A DNA stretch of 64,000 bases, from the NCBI GenBank assembly GCA_037893225.1, contig JAZGUH010000932.1, positions 558,001-622,000 on the forward strand, written 5' to 3'. Source of the stretch: Hippasteria phrygiana. Its lineage: Eukaryota > Echinodermata > Asteroidea > Valvatida > Goniasteridae. Positions 23,501-33,805 of the stretch are shown one piece after another. The first letter of the stretch is position 1. The number at the start of each line of letters is the position of its first letter. Position numbers and translations under genes: made by a program. The notes under the pieces were generated by a model, which saw only the letters and a program-made list of their open reading frames with translations, was not told where the DNA came from and searched no databases.

Positions 23501-25426
23501 TAAATTCAGAACAAGACAGTCATATACATGTACTGGACACTGCATTATTTCATTTAGTCTCATGTGCGTTCAACAAATAATGTTTTACCCCGGATTCTTT
23601 TTCGACCGACCGACTCTCCTTCAAGGCGAACAAAATATGAGAACCATATAGAAATAAAAAAGGACGCCTGTAGGCCGCCTACTATAATATATAATCTTTT
23701 CAACTATAGCAATTTTAGGACGAGCGTGTTTTGTACCCTAATTTGGCGCATATTGTCATACCATTAGTAATGGTACATGTATTTTGGCTTGGGTATATAG
23801 CACTGTGTTCCTCAACTATTGTATACGGGCTTTTACTTTAACAAAAACGGGCGCCTCTAATAATTATTTTACCGATTTTAATGTACATACTGACTCATTA
23901 TTCTTTAAATATAAGACAACCTTGAAAGTGAAGGACATTTGTTTCCATCAACGTGGAATGTATCAATCTTTTTCTAGTATATACTTTATCATCTGTTATA
24001 AATTCAATCTTCGCCCAGAATTTTGACATTCACACCCACAGATTCACCCAAGTCTGTAAACACCTTCAATCGGGGACCTCCTATTGTCATCCTATTGATC
24101 ATACCTTTTGGCAAGGACCCTCATTGGTTTTGTACACGATTTTCAAACGGGGACCTTTCTCAACTGTGGACCCTATTGTCCTCTATTGTTAAAGGTCCCC
24201 TGTTGGATGCAAAACAAACTCACACATACAATGAATGGGTTCCTCTTCAGCATCCTTGCTTTATTGATAATGTATTTCTGTAATGTATTACTTCTAACAC
24301 GTTCATATTTAACTGTCGTTTTTCATAAATGCTTTTCTATTGTTCGGTTACTCGTGGTTTTGCATGCATGTCTTATTTGGGGCCAAATTTGAGGCTACAT
24401 TGCCTGATATCGATGTTTAGCCAAGACTTTAAATTTTTACGGAAAAGTAGCCACATTTTGATCTTATATCTTTAAAAAGGCAAACATGAAAATCAACAGT
24501 TAAACATGAACGGGTTTTCTGTAATTTCTGTAATGTATTTCTTACATATAATAATTTATATCTCTATACATTGTTGTTTGTGATGTGATGACTGGAGGAA
24601 TAAACGAACATTGAACAATGAACATTAACAAGCAATGATCCCTTTCTACTCTATGCTAGCCTCTATTATCCCAGCACTTTCCAAATAGGTTGTAAATAAT
24701 ATTGATACCTTTGATTTTTTTTGATAGACTAATATTGTCTGGATTCTTTTCTTTCCATGCACTTTTTGTTTTATACTTGAATGGGTCAGACACAGCACTA
24801 ATGATGGGTTTTCCTTCTTAACGTGCGAAGCCATACAAGCTTTTGATGTAAAAAGAAATGTGAAATATACAAAAGCATGCATGCATGGTTTACCAACTCA
24901 GCTCAGGGATTGGATCTGACCTTTATCAGGGAATTCAGGGATCAGAGCTGCCCTTTTTCTCGTCAAATTCCCAAACTTGATTAAGCCCCTATCACCTTCC
25001 CTCCCTGCTCATCCAGCTATAGCAGCTAGACTCTCTACAGTCACTTTTGAAGCTTTGAAACACTAATACTATGTATATAATGTTTAATCAGAGACCGTGG
25101 TTTTGTGCCCCAACATTGACGATCACACTGCCTCATTACCGGTAATATTGGTTAAAATGTCACCTGTACTGCATAGCAATTGTACAGTGTATGTATTATC
25201 ACATATGTTCATTTCGTTTTTTCCTAATAGAATGCTGCATCATTTCCATAACGACAAATTCAATTGAATGTGACTCATCTACCATCCTCATGATTACCAC
25301 TGACAGGTTTGTTTGAATAAACTGTTGTTTTAATTTTCTACTTAGAGATTTTTTAATGGTTTAAGAAGAATGTAGGCCCCTATACAAAAATAGAAGCGAA
25401 CAATTTTTGTAGTATCGTAAAGTTGG
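20581..25426. other. no gene seen
   Basis: AT-rich intergenic sequence. Small items only: (GGGT)n at about 21721-21740, a hairpin motif at 22343-22373, a C tract at 22515, and an AATAAA followed by GAAC/ATTGAAC tail-like words at about 24599-24630 that may be the 3' end of an old retroelement. No supported exon. Confidence 0.4.
22343..22373 (+). other. hammerhead-like hairpin motif (weak)
   Basis: CTGAGGA, then a perfect stem GGACAG/CTGTCC, then GAAAC. The order resembles the hammerhead ribozyme core that occurs in Penelope-like elements, but there is one extra base between CTGAGGA and the stem, and I find no pairing stem I. Recorded as a resemblance only. Confidence 0.25.
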
Positions 25427-25742
25427 CAGGGGCGGATCCAGGATTTTTTGCATGGGGGGTTTCTGAAATTTGCCACGAAAAGGTGATTCCGAAAATGTTT
25501 TGTCCGCGAATTTTTTTTTACCAACGGGAGGGGGGGGGGCTGACACACTGGCGCCATTTAACCTCTTTGTTTTGTTCTTACCCATAGGCAGAATAAGACC
25601 TGTAGGGTTTCTGCTTTTCTGGTTTGCAACTTTAGGCATAGGCACCCCTACAAGAAAAACAAAAAACGAGCGGGGGGGGGGGGGGGGGGGGGGTTCGACC
25701 CCAACGCCACCCCCCCCCCCCCCCCCCCCTGGATCCGCGCCT
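25427..25742. mobile_element. hAT-like MITE (CAGGGGCGGATCC ends)
   Basis: CAGGGGCGGATCCAGGATTT at the left and CCTGGATCCGCGCCT at the right. AGTTGG flanks both ends directly (25421-25426 and 25743-25748). Long G and C tracts lie inside. Same terminal family as the element at 32245-32854. Confidence 0.75.
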
Positions 25743-25810
25743 AGTTGGGCGTGATCTCTGGCTATACGGCATTATGGGTTATGGTTGCTGACTAGCGCCG
25801 ACCGAACAAA

Positions 25811-25936
25811 GACACTGACAATTTGGGAGACCGCTAAAATAGGGCAAGATAGCTCAGTTGGTAGAGCGCCGGTACGATATTCCAGAGCAGGTTCAAATCC
25901 CGCTCGTGCCAGTTTTCTTTGTTCACTTTGAAGATT
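25811..25936 (+). mobile_element. tRNA-derived SINE, copy 1
   Basis: Contains a near-complete tRNA fold. A 7-bp acceptor stem GGCAAGA/TCGTGCC has one mismatch. The D arm is GCTC..GAGC in TAGCTCAGTTGG (box A), and box B is GGTTCAAATCC. The anticodon stem has two mismatches and the loop lacks the usual T33, so it should not work as a tRNA. The flanks GACACTGACAATTTGGGAGA (left) and GTTTTCTTTGTTCACTTTGA (right) recur around the copy at 44797, which defines a ~125-bp dispersed element. Confidence 0.75.
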
Positions 25937-26149
25937 TTTTGTTTTGTTTAATCATCGTAATACTTTGTTTTACAAATATAGATTACTTTTTCGATGAAAT
26001 GTTTTTTTTTTAAGAAAAGCTGTTGTTATATAAAAAAAAGTGGTTTAAGATATTTCCCGCTTCACAAATATATAACACCATTTTATTGAAGCTAAATCAT
26101 ACTGTTTTCATCAGTCTCATTGTGCTTGTGTTTCTCTTTTGTTCTTTTC

Positions 26150-26151
26150 AG
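26150..26151 (+). promoter_or_regulatory. 3' splice site upstream of the zinc-finger CDS
   Basis: TTTCTCTTTTGTTCTTTTCAG is a strong polypyrimidine-AG acceptor 103 bp before the ATG, implying at least one non-coding 5' exon further upstream that I cannot locate. Confidence 0.55.
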
Positions 26152-26254
26152 AATACAAACAACTCGCTCACACATGTCTCTACTTAGTGTGCCCATCTAT
26201 CGGCCTCATCCTTCATAATTGATGAAGGGACCACGCTGAACAGACTTGGTTATT

Positions 26255-29200
26255 ATGGCTTTCATTTTTAAGAGCTCCGAGACCCCAAACGAGACCATGG
26301 CTGAGTCTGAAAGCTCAATTCCAGCAGAGAATGCTGTTGCAGGAACTCCACAGCCTTCCAAGTGTCAAGAGTGCGGATTCAAGTTCCAGGATGATAGGTA
26401 CAAGGAGGACCACAGGAGATGGCATGAGCACATACGCATTACAAACAGAGGTCAAGGGATGCATACTAAGGATGACGTGGCCATTTCGGGTGGAATTAAA
26501 ACTGAGAATCTGAATGACCTTTCGGCTGAGCCTGTTGCTTCATACCATCAGCCTGAGATGGTGTTAAAACCCTTTGCATGCGAATACTGTGGCTGGAGGT
26601 TCATCTTAAAGAAGGACATGGTACACCATGTCCGGACCCACACAGGGGAGAAACCCTACCTATGCTCTGAGTGCGGCAAGCGATTCGCCAGGGCTCACTC
26701 GCTCACCCAGCACAAGAGGGTGCACAGCGAGGATGGGAAATCTTTCTCCTGCAACAAGTGCCAAAAGCGTTTCGGGACCAAGGGCAGCTGCGAGACACAT
26801 TGCAAATATGCCCATAGGGAACAGGTAAAATATGAACCTCCCACAGCTGAAGCTAAAAGCATCGAGGGCGCTGGAAGCTCAGTTCAGAAAACAGTCAATC
26901 CTAAAGTGGTTTTGAGCATTGCTGCACCGTCACCTAGTGTGGCTTCACCGGCTAGCATACATGCAGAAAGTGGTAGAAACAATAACTTTGATAATACATG
27001 TACACAGCGTGCGCTCCACGATACTGCAGTAGAAGGAATAAACAAACAAGTGACTAATGTCGTGGAGAAACCCCTTGGTGGCGGTAGGCGAGGAATTCGC
27101 TTCACCTGTAAGTTTTGCGGGTGGGGTTTCTGGGATAAGAAAGACAAGAAGCAGCATGAATGGACACACACAGGCTACAAACCTTACCACTGCACAGAAT
27201 GCGACAAGAGCTTTTCCCGCACTTACACCTTGAGGCTTCACTCTAGGTCCCACACCGGTGAGAGGCCCTACTCATGCCAGTACTGCAATAAGACCTTCAC
27301 AGGTGCTAGCAGTCTCCGGTTGCACACACAAGTGCACACTAAGGTGCACAGGCACAAATGCACCATGTGTCCCAAGAGCTTCAAACGAGTGGTTGATTTC
27401 AGGGATCACCAGAGGGAGCATCTCAACAGTGATCCTGTCACGTTTGCCAGGTGCTACTCCTCATCCAGCACTCAATCTGAAAATGTGCCGGGTGTCTCAA
27501 ATGAGGGGACAGACGTGAACGTTTTTCCACATCCTATTAGCCTTACACTTGCACAGTCTGAACTGCATGCTTCTGACGAAGAGTCAGACGATACAACCCG
27601 AGAAATCTATACCACTTCTGTAGAACCACAAGGTAATTTTACATCAACAGTTTTTCCACCATCCGATCACCTTCAAGTTGACCCCATTACTTTGGATCCT
27701 TTGCCTTCTACATCTGATGAGCTACATGACCAATATAGAAAGACTCTAATCCATAAGTACAACAAGCTCATTTCTGGTCCCAAGCGTTTGCGAGAACCAA
27801 GATTTGTCTGCCAGTATTGCGACAAGGCGTTTCACGATAAGAAGGACTGTCGCCAGCATGAGAACACCCACACTGGTTACAAACCGTACGAATGCAATCT
27901 CTGCGGGAAGAAACTGTCTCGCCACTATTCACTCAAAGTGCACATGATGAGTCACACAGGCAAGAAACCCTTCTCGTGCTCTTATTGCAGTGCTACTTTC
28001 CGGGACCGGAGTGGCCAGAGGTCCCACGAGCTAACTCACACTAAGAGAAAGAAATATGAGTGTAAACTTTGTGAGAAGGTCTTTAAACAGGAATGCGCAT
28101 TCACAAGGCATCTCCAGGTTCATAAGACCAAGAACTCTGAGCTGTTTACTGAGTTGTATCCACACATAAAGGACCCACATACAAAAGGCGAGGTTCACCT
28201 TGACGGGGAGCAAATAGTAAGTAGCCATGCAACACCGGGAGTCAGTCTGACAGAGGATGGCAGTGTCAATAATAAATCAACTCAGGAGGGCTTTGAAACT
28301 GCCCGTTACAGCCACAGACGTCCCTTGCGCTACAACTGCAGTTATTGCACCCGGAGATTTAGGGACAAGAAAGACTGGCAACAGCACGAAAACACACACA
28401 CTGGTTTCAAACCTTACTCCTGCAAAGTGTGTGGCAAGAAACTCTCCCGTCAGTACTCCCTAAAGAAGCACATGTTGACACATTCTGAAGAGAAACCCGT
28501 ATCCTGTGCACACTGCAAGAAGACTTTCCGGCACAGGAGTGGCCTTCTGTTACACCAGAAAAATCACCACCCCTGGATTCTGCGTCACACATGTTGCCTT
28601 TGCAAAACGACGCATAAGGACGTTGACGATCTTGAAAATCATATCAGAAATGACCACAGCAATGTTATTGGAATCATAGCTACAGAATTCTTTGGAGAGG
28701 CTCAAGTGAATAAAGCAGCTGTGGGCCAAGCATCATTGGAGCAATCAAAAAGTCAAGGAGATGACGTGATATCCAATCTGGCAGATCCAGTGAACATTGC
28801 CATGCGATATTTATCCAAACGCGACCAGGAAATAGATCCGACAACGGCCACTGCCATTGACAATTGGCTGAAGGTTCAAGGACGCGAAATCATGAACCAA
28901 GGGCCCAAATTTAAATGCAGCTTCTGTGATAAAGGTTTCCGCTGCAAGAAAGACTGGCAACAGCATGAGAACTCTCACACAGGTTACAAGCCGTATACCT
29001 GTAACATATGCAGCAAGAAGCTCTCCCGTCTTCACTCTCTCAAGGCACACCTGCTGACTCACTCGAAGGTACTTCCTTATGTTTGTCATCAGTGTGGCAA
29101 AGTATTCAAAAAGAAAGTCTCTTTAGTCAGGCATGAGGGTTTAAAAAAGTGTAAATCCTCTGATGGAGTTTTAACGACCAATTCTGTGCTGCAGGAAAAT

Positions 29201-31927
29201 GTAGAAGATAATGAAAAAGTCACCAAGAGCCCCGATGTACAGTACCATCATGTTCCCACAGGACCATTCTTCTTCAAACACCAGGAACAACAACCAGTAG
29301 CAGTTGAAGAATCCCCTTCTTTGTTTGGTTCCACAAACAGCAATGAGCCTAGATTGAAGCGTCCTTCGTGGAGGTGCCAATGCACCTATTGCGGATGGCG
29401 ATTTAGCGATTTCAGCGTCTTCAGACGCCACCAATGTAGACAGAAAAGACTACTTCATAAAGCAGAGAGGAACCGAATGTCATGCAGTAACTGCAAAGAA
29501 GTTTTTAACTCCAAAGAAAAACTAAGCACTCATATTATATCATGCGGCTTTCCCTGTGGCATTTGTAATAAGGGTTTCAATACGAAAGACAAGCTTGATA
29601 CACACAAGGAAGGTATTCATGCTGAAGCTAAGAAACAGCCGTGCAGTGAGGATCTTGGTGAATCAAAGGTGATCTCAACCATTACGGCAGAAACTGCTCA
29701 TCAAGAACGTCTGGACCATAAATATAAAACCAAGAATCTTCCTGACGATTCATGCAAAGATGCTGGTAGACAAGGCTTGACAGAAGTGTCCTCTAAGAAG
29801 TATTCCTCAACTGCCTCCATCACAGGTAGAGGAAAGTCGGGCAAACATGCTGTTGTTACATGCCGTGTGTGTCACAAGAACTTTTCACACAAGTATGCAC
29901 TGAAGTTGCATTTGATGATGCATGCCAGTGAGATCAAATATAAGTGTGGACTCTGTACCAAACGTTTCAGTTCCAAGAAAGGTCTGAGAGAGCACACAAA
30001 GAGCCATTTGTCTCCCCACACAGCTTCCTGTACTGCCATGGATGCAAACATCCAAGGTCCTGCACCTGTTCAAATCCCAGATGCACCATTGAAACTTGGT
30101 GGTGTCTCGATCCAGATTTTTTTAAAACCAAGTTCCCACTTGGAGGCCAGGCGGTCGGAGAGTCAGACTCTACAGACCAAACCACACAAGTGCGTCTATT
30201 GTGGTTGGGGGTTCTGGACGCGCAAGGATTGCATCATCCATGAACGCACGCACACTGGAGAGAAACCGTACATCTGCGAGACGTGCGGGAAATGCTTTGC
30301 CAGGAGCTACTCCCTCAAACTCCATGCCCTGACTCATGATGGCAGGAGGCCATTTAGGTGTAGCTACTGCAATAAAGGATTTTCCAGCGCAGGTTACGTC
30401 GAGGTTCATGAGCGCATCCACACAAAGGAAAAACCCTACGTGTGCAGAGGATGTGGAGCTCGGTTCTCATGTAGCTCCAGTTTGACGAGACATGAGAAGT
30501 CTTGCAAATTAGACGATGCGTACAACCTAGATGGGCATACAATCTCAAGCAGTGAGACCTTCAGAAATAAAGACACTCAGCCACGAAAATGGTGGCGATG
30601 CAAACCCCGTGTTTGCATCTTTTGTGGTTGGCACTTTAGGAACATGTCAAGGATGCAAAGACATGTGTTTTGGCATCGTAAACGACACTTTGGTACACAC
30701 CGTCATAGTGCAGCTCTGAATCTTAAGAAGAAAACTGATGTAACAAGGTCGAGTGGCGAGAAGCTTCTGCACACCTGTGATGGAAAAGAGCTTTCACGCT
30801 GCAATCTGTGTGACAAACATTTTCGAGGTCCTAATGCAAAAAGATTTCACGCAAGCCTACAACATGTTATAATACGTCCTTTCTCTTGTGTGCATTGTCA
30901 CAAAGGCTTTCTGTCCAAAAAAGCGTTAGAAAGTCACCTGTCTAAAAGGTGCTCCTGTAAGAGGAGAGTGGTTGATTTGTTTTTGCCCTCAACTTTCAGC
31001 AGTGTGTCTGTAGATGCTCTTCCAAATCAAGACCGGATTGTGGATTTCCAGAGTGCTAGACTTTCGGGCTTGCAAGTTTCAAAAATAGTTTCCTCGAACA
31101 AGGCCGAGGGTTGGATCCAACTCAAGGATTTGCCGGCACATAATCAGCAAGGTCTCATCAGCCAGAATACTGGTAGGCTGGCTGTAGCAGCCGACGATGA
31201 AGGCACCTACCCAGTCTTAACAAAGCGATTCCCTTGCCCGTTCTGCACTTCAACTTTCGCTAAGCCCCACGCTGTCCGTCAACATGTCCGGATCCACACT
31301 GGAGAAAAAAAGTTCCTCTGCCATGAATGCGGCAAGACGTTTACCCAGAAGGTGCATTTGAAACAGCACATGCTTATCCACACGGGCGAGAAACGTTTTA
31401 AATGTCTAAAGTGCAACAAAGGATTCTCGCACAAGCACCAGCTGGTACGGCATGCACTGACTCACACTGAACAGCCACGACCCTTTGGCTGTCACCAGTG
31501 TGCCATGAAGTGTAAATCTAGCCAAGAACTGATGGAGCACCAACGAGTCCACTCTGAACACAGACCCCACGTATGCGAGTTTTGTGGCAGGGGCTTTAAG
31601 AGGAACAAAGATAAGGTAATCCACGAACGGATCCACACTGGTGAGCGACCCTTCCAATGTCCGCAGTGTGACAAAAGCTTTGCTAAAAGCTACCCACTGA
31701 AGCGGCACTTGAGGTACCACACAGGCGAGAGACCATACAAGTGTGACATCTGTTCCCAAGGGTTCAACGATGTCTCCAACCTCAAGTGCCACCAAAAGAA
31801 ACATGAACGACAAAGGAACTGTGAACGATGTGGACTGATCTTCAGGTCCAAAGAAAGTCTTGAGAAGCATCTTCAATCAGCTATTTGCAGTGCTATAATG
31901 ATATCGCAGTTAACTGAAACGAACTAG
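26255..31927 (+). CDS. large C2H2 zinc-finger protein, ~39 fingers
   Basis: An uninterrupted 1,890-codon frame in a single exon. I chose ATG 26255 (ATTATGG, purine at -3, G at +4); ATG 26297 is an alternative. About 39 C2H2 or near-C2H2 fingers are present. A few near 29.1-29.5, 30.5, 30.9 and 31.9 kb end in Cys or are degenerate. Many come in a recurring module: a CxYCGWxF..KKD..xHExTH finger, a G-Y/F/E-KPY linker, a CGKKxSRxYSLKxH finger, then one or two variable fingers. Modules begin near 26.58, 27.10, 27.80, 28.33, 28.91 and 30.19 kb, separated by low-complexity acidic/serine-rich linkers. A classical eight-finger array closes the protein (31.23-31.88 kb). No KRAB, BTB or SCAN domain is seen. 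Probable nuclear sequence-specific DNA-binding protein; function unknown. Not a transposon gene, and base composition is more GC-rich than its surroundings. Confidence 0.93.
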   Translation: MAFIFKSSETPNETMAESESSIPAENAVAGTPQPSKCQECGFKFQDDRYKEDHRRWHEHIRITNRGQGMHTKDDVAISGGIKTENLNDLSAEPVASYHQPEMVLKPFACEYCGWRFILKKDMVHHVRTHTGEKPYLCSECGKRFARAHSLTQHKRVHSEDGKSFSCNKCQKRFGTKGSCETHCKYAHREQVKYEPPTAEAKSIEGAGSSVQKTVNPKVVLSIAAPSPSVASPASIHAESGRNNNFDNTCTQRALHDTAVEGINKQVTNVVEKPLGGGRRGIRFTCKFCGWGFWDKKDKKQHEWTHTGYKPYHCTECDKSFSRTYTLRLHSRSHTGERPYSCQYCNKTFTGASSLRLHTQVHTKVHRHKCTMCPKSFKRVVDFRDHQREHLNSDPVTFARCYSSSSTQSENVPGVSNEGTDVNVFPHPISLTLAQSELHASDEESDDTTREIYTTSVEPQGNFTSTVFPPSDHLQVDPITLDPLPSTSDELHDQYRKTLIHKYNKLISGPKRLREPRFVCQYCDKAFHDKKDCRQHENTHTGYKPYECNLCGKKLSRHYSLKVHMMSHTGKKPFSCSYCSATFRDRSGQRSHELTHTKRKKYECKLCEKVFKQECAFTRHLQVHKTKNSELFTELYPHIKDPHTKGEVHLDGEQIVSSHATPGVSLTEDGSVNNKSTQEGFETARYSHRRPLRYNCSYCTRRFRDKKDWQQHENTHTGFKPYSCKVCGKKLSRQYSLKKHMLTHSEEKPVSCAHCKKTFRHRSGLLLHQKNHHPWILRHTCCLCKTTHKDVDDLENHIRNDHSNVIGIIATEFFGEAQVNKAAVGQASLEQSKSQGDDVISNLADPVNIAMRYLSKRDQEIDPTTATAIDNWLKVQGREIMNQGPKFKCSFCDKGFRCKKDWQQHENSHTGYKPYTCNICSKKLSRLHSLKAHLLTHSKVLPYVCHQCGKVFKKKVSLVRHEGLKKCKSSDGVLTTNSVLQENVEDNEKVTKSPDVQYHHVPTGPFFFKHQEQQPVAVEESPSLFGSTNSNEPRLKRPSWRCQCTYCGWRFSDFSVFRRHQCRQKRLLHKAERNRMSCSNCKEVFNSKEKLSTHIISCGFPCGICNKGFNTKDKLDTHKEGIHAEAKKQPCSEDLGESKVISTITAETAHQERLDHKYKTKNLPDDSCKDAGRQGLTEVSSKKYSSTASITGRGKSGKHAVVTCRVCHKNFSHKYALKLHLMMHASEIKYKCGLCTKRFSSKKGLREHTKSHLSPHTASCTAMDANIQGPAPVQIPDAPLKLGGVSIQIFLKPSSHLEARRSESQTLQTKPHKCVYCGWGFWTRKDCIIHERTHTGEKPYICETCGKCFARSYSLKLHALTHDGRRPFRCSYCNKGFSSAGYVEVHERIHTKEKPYVCRGCGARFSCSSSLTRHEKSCKLDDAYNLDGHTISSSETFRNKDTQPRKWWRCKPRVCIFCGWHFRNMSRMQRHVFWHRKRHFGTHRHSAALNLKKKTDVTRSSGEKLLHTCDGKELSRCNLCDKHFRGPNAKRFHASLQHVIIRPFSCVHCHKGFLSKKALESHLSKRCSCKRRVVDLFLPSTFSSVSVDALPNQDRIVDFQSARLSGLQVSKIVSSNKAEGWIQLKDLPAHNQQGLISQNTGRLAVAADDEGTYPVLTKRFPCPFCTSTFAKPHAVRQHVRIHTGEKKFLCHECGKTFTQKVHLKQHMLIHTGEKRFKCLKCNKGFSHKHQLVRHALTHTEQPRPFGCHQCAMKCKSSQELMEHQRVHSEHRPHVCEFCGRGFKRNKDKVIHERIHTGERPFQCPQCDKSFAKSYPLKRHLRYHTGERPYKCDICSQGFNDVSNLKCHQKKHERQRNCERCGLIFRSKESLEKHLQSAICSAIMISQLTETN

Positions 31928-31944
31928 AAAAACACTCGGACTAT

Positions 31945-31950
31945 AATAAA
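31945..31950 (+). terminator. poly(A) signal of the zinc-finger gene
   Basis: AATAAA 17 bp after the TAG stop. The terminal inverted repeat of a transposon starts at 31979, so cleavage would fall close to or inside the element, giving a very short 3' UTR. Confidence 0.6.
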
Positions 31951-32092
31951 AACTAAATCCACCCTATGCATGGACCTAATTCGGTCGATTCACAACTCGG
32001 TGCGTCGCCAGCGCCAAGCCGGGGAGAGGCCAAATTACGCAGTGCATTATGGGAAAAAGTCGACATCGGTTCTGTCAAATCATACTTCTTAC

Positions 32093-32204
32093 ACCCCTTC
32101 TCCGCTAAATCTATCAACTCCTCTCTCTTCTTTCCCGCACAAGGTATTCCCCGATTATTCAAAAATTGCTTTAACTCATCCACTCGCATTCGCGCGAAAT
32201 CCAT
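32093..32204 (-). pseudogene. SAP-domain first exon of the transposon
   Basis: ATG at 32204 opens a frame starting MDFARMRVDELKQFLNNRG, then IPCAGKKREELIDLA. This is the helix-extended loop-helix of a SAP nucleic-acid-binding motif, with the conserved LKxFL, G and K/REELI positions. A GTAAGA donor at 32092 follows codon G37, so this is probably exon 1. The remaining exons are missing: the sequence runs directly into the terminal repeat. The frame reads on to 31953 only by translating that repeat. Confidence 0.65.
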
Positions 32205-32244
32205 ACTGCTGTACTATCTATCCATCCATCCATCCATCTTTACA

Positions 32245-32854
32245 CAGGCGCGGATCCAGGAATTTTGTAGACGGGGAGCACACCCAAAACGGACCAATGC
32301 GAGCGCAAAGCCCTACGGCGTGGGGACCGGAACATTTTGGATTCTGGATGCTCCGTGGTGCAATCTGAGGCGATTCCTGGCCACTTTCATACCTGACTTT
32401 TTTTGCAAAAGTCGTTAAGATTATATGTAGAATATATATCTCATTATTTTAGCCATTATTTTAGCCATGTCATGACTACAAAAATGTAAGTTTCTCCCTC
32501 CCCCATTTTTGGCGTTTAATTTGCAGTTTTTGCCCCTCATTGAATCGTTCTTGGTTTTAATTCAGTCCAGTTGAAATTTATCGTACTTCGTAGGCCTAGG
32601 TCTATGTGTACTGGCGTCGAGTCCGACAGAAAATTGTCATCGGCGATTGTAATTTCCATACGGTACCCTGACCCTCAAGTTCTTCAGATGAAACGGAGCA
32701 ATTTCTAGACGTCGAGGAATCAGATCAGGAAACTAGACTAGCTTGCTTGCTTCTCCTTCCCTCCTTTTCTCTCACCTCCCCTTCCCCCCCCCCCTTTTTT
32801 TAACTCAATTTACCGGGGGGAACGTGCTCCCGCGGCCCCCTGGATCCGCGCCTG
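32245..32854. mobile_element. hAT-like element nested in the SAP element
   Basis: CAGGCGCGGATCCAGG at the left is exactly inverted at the right (CCTGGATCCGCGCCTG), 610 bp apart. It lies inside the SAP transposon and next to a (CCAT)n tract (32218-32238). TTACA-type words on both sides are offset and do not make a clean octamer duplication. Non-coding. Confidence 0.75.
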
Positions 32855-32950
32855 TTACAACGCGGCAGACGTGATGTCGACCCCGGAAATGGGAAATTGG
32901 CCTTTCCCGGCTTGCCGCTGGCGGCGCACTGAGTTGTGAATCGACCGAAT

Positions 32951-33599
32951 AGTATTGAGCTAAGTATGCCGAAAATAATGCCGAGTCATTATCTGCCTAA
33001 CTGTGTTTCCTGTGCTCAACAAATGAGCAAATCAGGAAATGCTTTAACAAATCATCCTCATTGACCCTGGAAGAAGGGTCACTTCCTGGCAGGGATTATC
33101 TTCTGAAAGACTGATTGGCTACTGCACGTGTGTAAACAATTTAATATTTTTGGGGACATATTGATTTAAACGCCATTATCTATAGTTTTCTCTTAGCGGG
33201 AATGTTCTTTCTTTTAAATAACGGTTAAAGGATGTATCAAAACCTTTCAAAACAAAAACATGACCATCTGACATTGGCTTGATTTTGTTGCCGGTATATG
33301 CAACATGCTTGAAGCCTCATTATAGGGATTAAAGGTCTGAATGTAATGTTAAGGCAACTGAAACAAAAAGTATCTGCCCCGTGAATGTTGGGAGTTAAAC
33401 AGCGCCCTCACGCATAGGCGTACAATGGGGTTAGGATGTGCTGGGATTGGAATGGAGAACTGAGCAGCTCCATCCCCATCGAAATGTCCCATTCCATTGC
33501 ACGGCGTCTCAAAAATAGCCTCTCCTAACCAAACCCTCCTGCCTGGCTACTCGTGCCGACCCTGTGTTTTGCTAAATGGCAGTGGGTGAGGGCGAGTTC
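32951..33599. other. no gene seen
   Basis: AT-rich, then a more GC-rich part after about 33390 that may belong to the 5' UTR of the LINE downstream. No exon recognised. Confidence 0.4.
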
Positions 33600-33609
33600 C
33601 TGGCGCCCT

Positions 33610-33805
33610 AAATCCAGGTGCTCCGGGTAGGTGGAGCTCGATAGCCTTTGGTGGCAATCTACCTACGAGAAGGACAACTCAGATTCCAAACCTGGGTTGG
33701 CGGAGCTCATAAGCCTAGGTCGGCAATCCGCCTAAGAGAAGGACTACTCTCATTCCAAACCCGGGCAGATGGAGCTCGTTATCCTTGGTTATCAATCCAC
33801 CAAAA
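33610..33805 (+). repeat. 69-bp tandem repeat in LINE 1 5' UTR
   Basis: GGAGCT recurs at 33633, 33702 and 33771, exactly 69 bp apart. Each unit contains GGCAATC..CC and AGAGAAGGACNACTC and ends ATTCCAAACC. About 2.7 units. Confidence 0.75.

Larger units (their letters stand above)
31979..32950 (-). mobile_element. DNA transposon remnant with SAP-domain exon
   Basis: Terminal inverted repeats of about 55 bp: left ATTCGGTCGATTCACAACTC at 31979 and its complement ending 32950, with further matched blocks (GCCGCCAGCG, AAGCCGGG, AGGCCAA). Without the nested element at 32245-32854 it is only about 362 bp, so it is an internally deleted derivative. It keeps one host-like exon encoding a SAP domain. 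SAP N-termini of this type occur in metazoan transposon proteins; the exact superfamily is not determined. No clear target duplication. Confidence 0.75.

Noticed and set aside
25843..25911. Functional tRNA gene
   Set aside because: Anticodon stem has two mismatches and the loop lacks T33; the same flanks recur at 44.8 kb with a target duplication, so it is a SINE copy.
31406..31876. 156-residue minus-strand open frame, and others at 26884-27253 and 28811-29089
   Set aside because: Antisense shadows of the zinc-finger coding sequence.
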